DNA of 64,000 bases from Rhea pennata. Taxonomy: Eukaryota; Chordata; Aves; Rheiformes; Rheidae. Shown piece by piece: positions 38,101-64,000 of this stretch. The notes below the pieces were generated by a model, which saw nothing but the letters and a program-made list of their open reading frames with translations, was not told the DNA's origin and did not search any database. The translations under genes and the position numbers were made by a program. The stretch lies in NCBI RefSeq assembly GCF_028389875.1, contig NC_084675.1, forward strand, positions 20,298,412 through 20,362,411, written 5' to 3'. Every line of letters begins with the position of its first letter. Position 1 is the first letter of the stretch.

Positions 38101-39000
38101 CTCTGGAGCACTGGGGTGCTGAGCCCTCTGCTTTGGCCGCTTTTGGCTGAAAAAGCCAAACCTTCGTGCTGCCCTGGCACGGGGCCACGGGGCTGCACGC
38201 GTTTTCCCTAAAGTAGAGGTGGGAGTTGGGAAACGCAGAGAGCATCCCACTCTCATAGCTGTATTTTTTTGGTTTTGCTTAGTCTGAGATTACAACTACT
38301 TTGCTGTATGCCGCTTCATAATAGCTGGTTTTTATTTTTTTTTAAAAAAAAAAACAGTTTTTTCAAATAAGCTACTTGGAATTGGAGTCTGACCCTGCCT
38401 TCGTTACTCAGTCAGTGGTGACTACTTTGAGGGCATATATCTGCATCCCAGGAAAGTCTGCTCCTCACCCCTGAGATGCTAAATAATTAAGGAGTTAGTA
38501 GCAGAGGGAAAAAAATCTTTCCTATTTAAAATATTGAAATTTCTGCAGTTAGTTAAACTGACTGAAATTTTATCAAATTACTGGAAATTCTGTGTTATAT
38601 CTTAGCATGAAAGTTTTATGTGTTGTACTAATTAAGAAATACAGTTTGCTTTAGGGCTACTTTCTTAACATTATTCTCCTTATTCCATTTATTCCCAGCA
38701 TTTTCTGAGCCATGATAAGGCCAAATACAAGAATCTTCCATAAGATTTCCTAACAGACAGAAATCAGAGGCAGCAAGAAAATAAAGCTTCAGCCAGAATG
38801 CATGGTGAGTATTCAGAGATAACTACATTTTCTTTCTGTATTTATTCAGCTGTATCGATGCTAAAATGCAGTATGCTGCTGCAGGGCTGAATGGGTATAG
38901 AGGTGGCAGACACGGCCATGGTCCTGAGCCCAAATAAAATTGTTTCACGTGGAGTGCAGGGCTGCTGGCGGGGAGACCACGACACCTGAATTACATGGCA
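35126..39000. other. Intergenic spacer between WFDC1 and ATP2C2
   Basis: About 3.9 kb without a supported gene. Open frames here are below 100 codons and have no recognisable products. It has an A/T-rich run at about 38,331-38,356. GC content rises steadily from about 37,900 toward the CpG-rich blocks. Confidence 0.7.
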
Positions 39001-39029
39001 CTTTTCCGCCCCAAAGCAAAGGGGTTGCA

Positions 39030-40340
39030 ATTCCTGCACGACCCAGGGGCACCTGCGTTAGCCGAGGGTGCAGCCCGCTGGCCACGCGTCCACATTACAG
39101 ATATTCTAGATTTTTTTTTTTTTTTTGTTCTTTCCGTCTAGAGCTGCCTCTGTTGCCACAAGCAGAAGATCTTGGTTTGGCCAAGAGGAGGAAGTTCAAC
39201 AGGGCACCGGCAGCAAGAGCCTGCTGCTCAATTAGCCGTGCCGTTGCCGGCGCTTGGCTGGTGAGCCCCGCGGCGGGGACAGCGCGATCCCGGGCAGCTC
39301 GCGCGGCGCGGCTCCCGCGGGGCCGGTGAAGGTGCCGAGGAGAAGGAGGAGGACGAGACCATGCAGGGCAGCTTCCTCCCTGCAGAGAGAGGGGGAAGAC
39401 GTTTTTCACCACTTCCCCATCAGGGGCGCGAGGATCGGTGCCGCCTGACCGTGGGCCCGTGGCTCCTGCAGCCGCGCTCGCGTGAACAGGAGAAGCTGTC
39501 TCCTTGCCAGGCCGTGCCCGCTCTGCTGTATCGAGCCAGCTGGCTTCTGCCCAACTCCTTGCAAAGGAAAGAGCTGAAGAGCATACGTGGGTGCACAGGC
39601 ATTTCGCCACCGAACTCCCACAGATACGGTGTAAATCGCCCTGTCCCTCGGGGGCCCTGAGCTGTTGCTGACAACCGCAGCCCTTGCTTAACCCTGGGCT
39701 GGGCTCGGATATGTGCTGCAAGTCGGTGCCTGGCGTTATTCTTCGAGACCTTCCCGTGGGAAGGAGCGTTGCTACATTGCAGCGATCCAGGAACTTCCTC
39801 CAGCTGCTGGCCGCATCCCGCTCAGGCCGGGAAGAGGCATTTCCCAACCGGGAGCGGCGTGGGCTGGAAAGCCTCGGCCGCGGTTTCCCGCTGCCCTGCT
39901 GTTTGCGGCACCTTCCCCTGGTGCTCCAGCTTCCCCGCGGCCTCCGGAGAGGCACGTTCCCTCCGGAGCTGCCGGCAGCATCTCCCCCAGGAGCTCGGCA
40001 GCGCTCGCTAGAGCCGGTGGCACGTGGCAGGCACAAGTGTGCGGCACTGAAACGGTCCACGGGAAAATCCCGCTCTGCTGGGAGCAGCGTGGCACCCCAA
40101 CGTCTCAGGGAAAAACAAAACGCCTGCATTTTCCCTCTGCCTGGGCATGACATTTATTCCCTAAATTCCCTATTCCTGGTGAAGGAAAATCTTAATTTCA
40201 TATTTTACAGCTTTGGGACAATTTAAGTCCCTAGGTGGAGCACGCAGTGCTGGCAGCAGCAGTAGCTGGGGGAGAAGCAAGGTGCCCTGCTGCAAACCAC
40301 AACGCGACGTTCCCCGGCAGCTGGATATGACTCTTGGAAA
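39030..40340. promoter_or_regulatory. Upstream CpG-rich block, 0.6-1.9 kb before ATP2C2
   Basis: GC-rich and visibly CpG-dense (many CGCG, CCGCGG and GGCGC words), in contrast to the flanks. Low stop-codon density allows long open frames on both strands, including one of 352 codons antisense at 39,095-40,153; none resembles a known protein. It may be a shore or second promoter of ATP2C2, or the promoter of an unseen non-coding transcript. Confidence 0.45.
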
Positions 40341-40926
40341 AGGTTGTAACCGGTTAACTTCTGCGCCTGTATGTTAAGCTCCACCAGGAAAACATTCCTG
40401 TCCAGCAAACAAGAAAGAATTTGTATTTTTTTAATAGCTAAGCATCACAGATTCCCAGCTGGGCTCGCCTCCGGGAGGGGTTATGCAGTTACGCTCCCTC
40501 CCTGACGTGAAGACCCCTAAACGCTGGAGTTGGGCTGACGGGGGGCATCTCGGCGGGAGCCTTTCCCCAGCCTGGAAGTCCCCGAACAGGCTCGGCAGCG
40601 TGCGCGGGAGCCGCCTCGCCTCCGCGGCGCGAGAACGCCGGCGGCGGGCGGCTGCCTGCCTGCCTGCCGCCGAGGTGGCACCCGGCGACGCTCCCTCCTC
40701 CTGCGGCCGGCTCCGGCTCCGGGAGGGCGGAGGAAACCCGGGACCTGCGGCTCAGCTTCCCCCTCCACCCCCCGCCCCGGCGCTATATCAGCCGCCGCCG
40801 CTCCGGAGCGCGCGGGCCGGGCTCGGCGGGCGAAGCAGGGGAGGGTGCCGGCGCCCGCGGAGCCACGTAGCTCTGCCTCTCCCCGCCGGCGCCCGCGGGA
40901 ACCCAAGCCGCCGGCGCCCGGCCGCC

Positions 40927-63728
<22,802 letters not shown>

Positions 63729-64000
63729 GTAAAATGAATGATTTCTCTGTCAGCAATCACTTTTTTTGTCTTGATACACTAACATAAATATTAGCCATGT
63801 AAATATTTTGCCTAGGAAGAGAATTTTTGATGTCATGTAAAGCAGCACAATTTTATCATCCTTTTTAAATAGAACTAACCATCATGGTTCAACTGTAACT
63901 ACACTTTCAACTATATCTAGCTTTGCCTCAGTTAGCATTTATGTAACTTTGATTTTTTTCAAAAAGTAATAGATTTTTATCTGCAAAGAAACTGCTTGAC

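Noticed and set aside
39095..40153. 352-codon open frame on the - strand, the longest in the window
   Set aside because: It lies in a CpG-rich block with few stop codons on any frame, overlaps frames on the other strand, is low in complexity and resembles no known protein. I do not annotate it as a gene.

Overview
The window is vertebrate nuclear DNA carrying two intron-rich genes on the + strand, in the order WFDC1 then ATP2C2. This is the gene order known at human 16q24.1. Exon sequences are close to the mammalian proteins, but the genes are compact: WFDC1 spans about 17 kb, and almost all of ATP2C2 fits in 23 kb. There are few recent interspersed repeats and only scattered, worn MIR-like and CR1-like fragments. 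Together this suggests a bird, with a crocodilian or turtle as the less likely alternative. The species cannot be named from the sequence alone.

Layout. Bases 1 to about 17,700 lie upstream of WFDC1; I find no gene there, only simple repeats and one MIR-like relic. WFDC1 (ps20, a secreted WAP four-disulfide-core protein) has six coding exons from 17,983 to 31,357. They encode 222 residues with a signal peptide and one eight-cysteine WAP domain. A further exon, wholly 3' UTR, appears to run from 32,442 to a poly(A) signal at 35,103. A 4 to 5.8 kb spacer follows and contains an upstream CpG-rich block at about 39.0-40.3 kb. A second CpG-rich block at about 40.45-41.3 kb holds the ATP2C2 promoter and first exon.

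ATP2C2 (SPCA2, the secretory-pathway Ca2+/Mn2+ P-type ATPase) begins at 40,927 in an ideal Kozak context. I traced 25 consecutive coding exons with GT-AG introns and unbroken reading phase. They give 864 codons up to 63,728, reaching transmembrane helix M8. The last exons (M9, M10, C-terminus) lie past the window edge. All core P-type ATPase motifs are intact, as are the M4 and M6 ion-binding residues, so the gene should encode a working pump.

The two genes do unrelated jobs: an extracellular growth-modulating protein and a Golgi/vesicle cation pump. Their adjacency looks like old conserved synteny rather than a joint system. I see no undescribed biological system. The points most worth checking are an extra CxxC in the SPCA2 N-terminus, a GAG-repeat-coded acidic tract touching a splice donor, a CCAAT-rich perfect hairpin in WFDC1 intron 1, and a triple GGCCCGT/ACGGGCC palindrome in the WFDC1 3' UTR. 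There are also several unusual splice sites.
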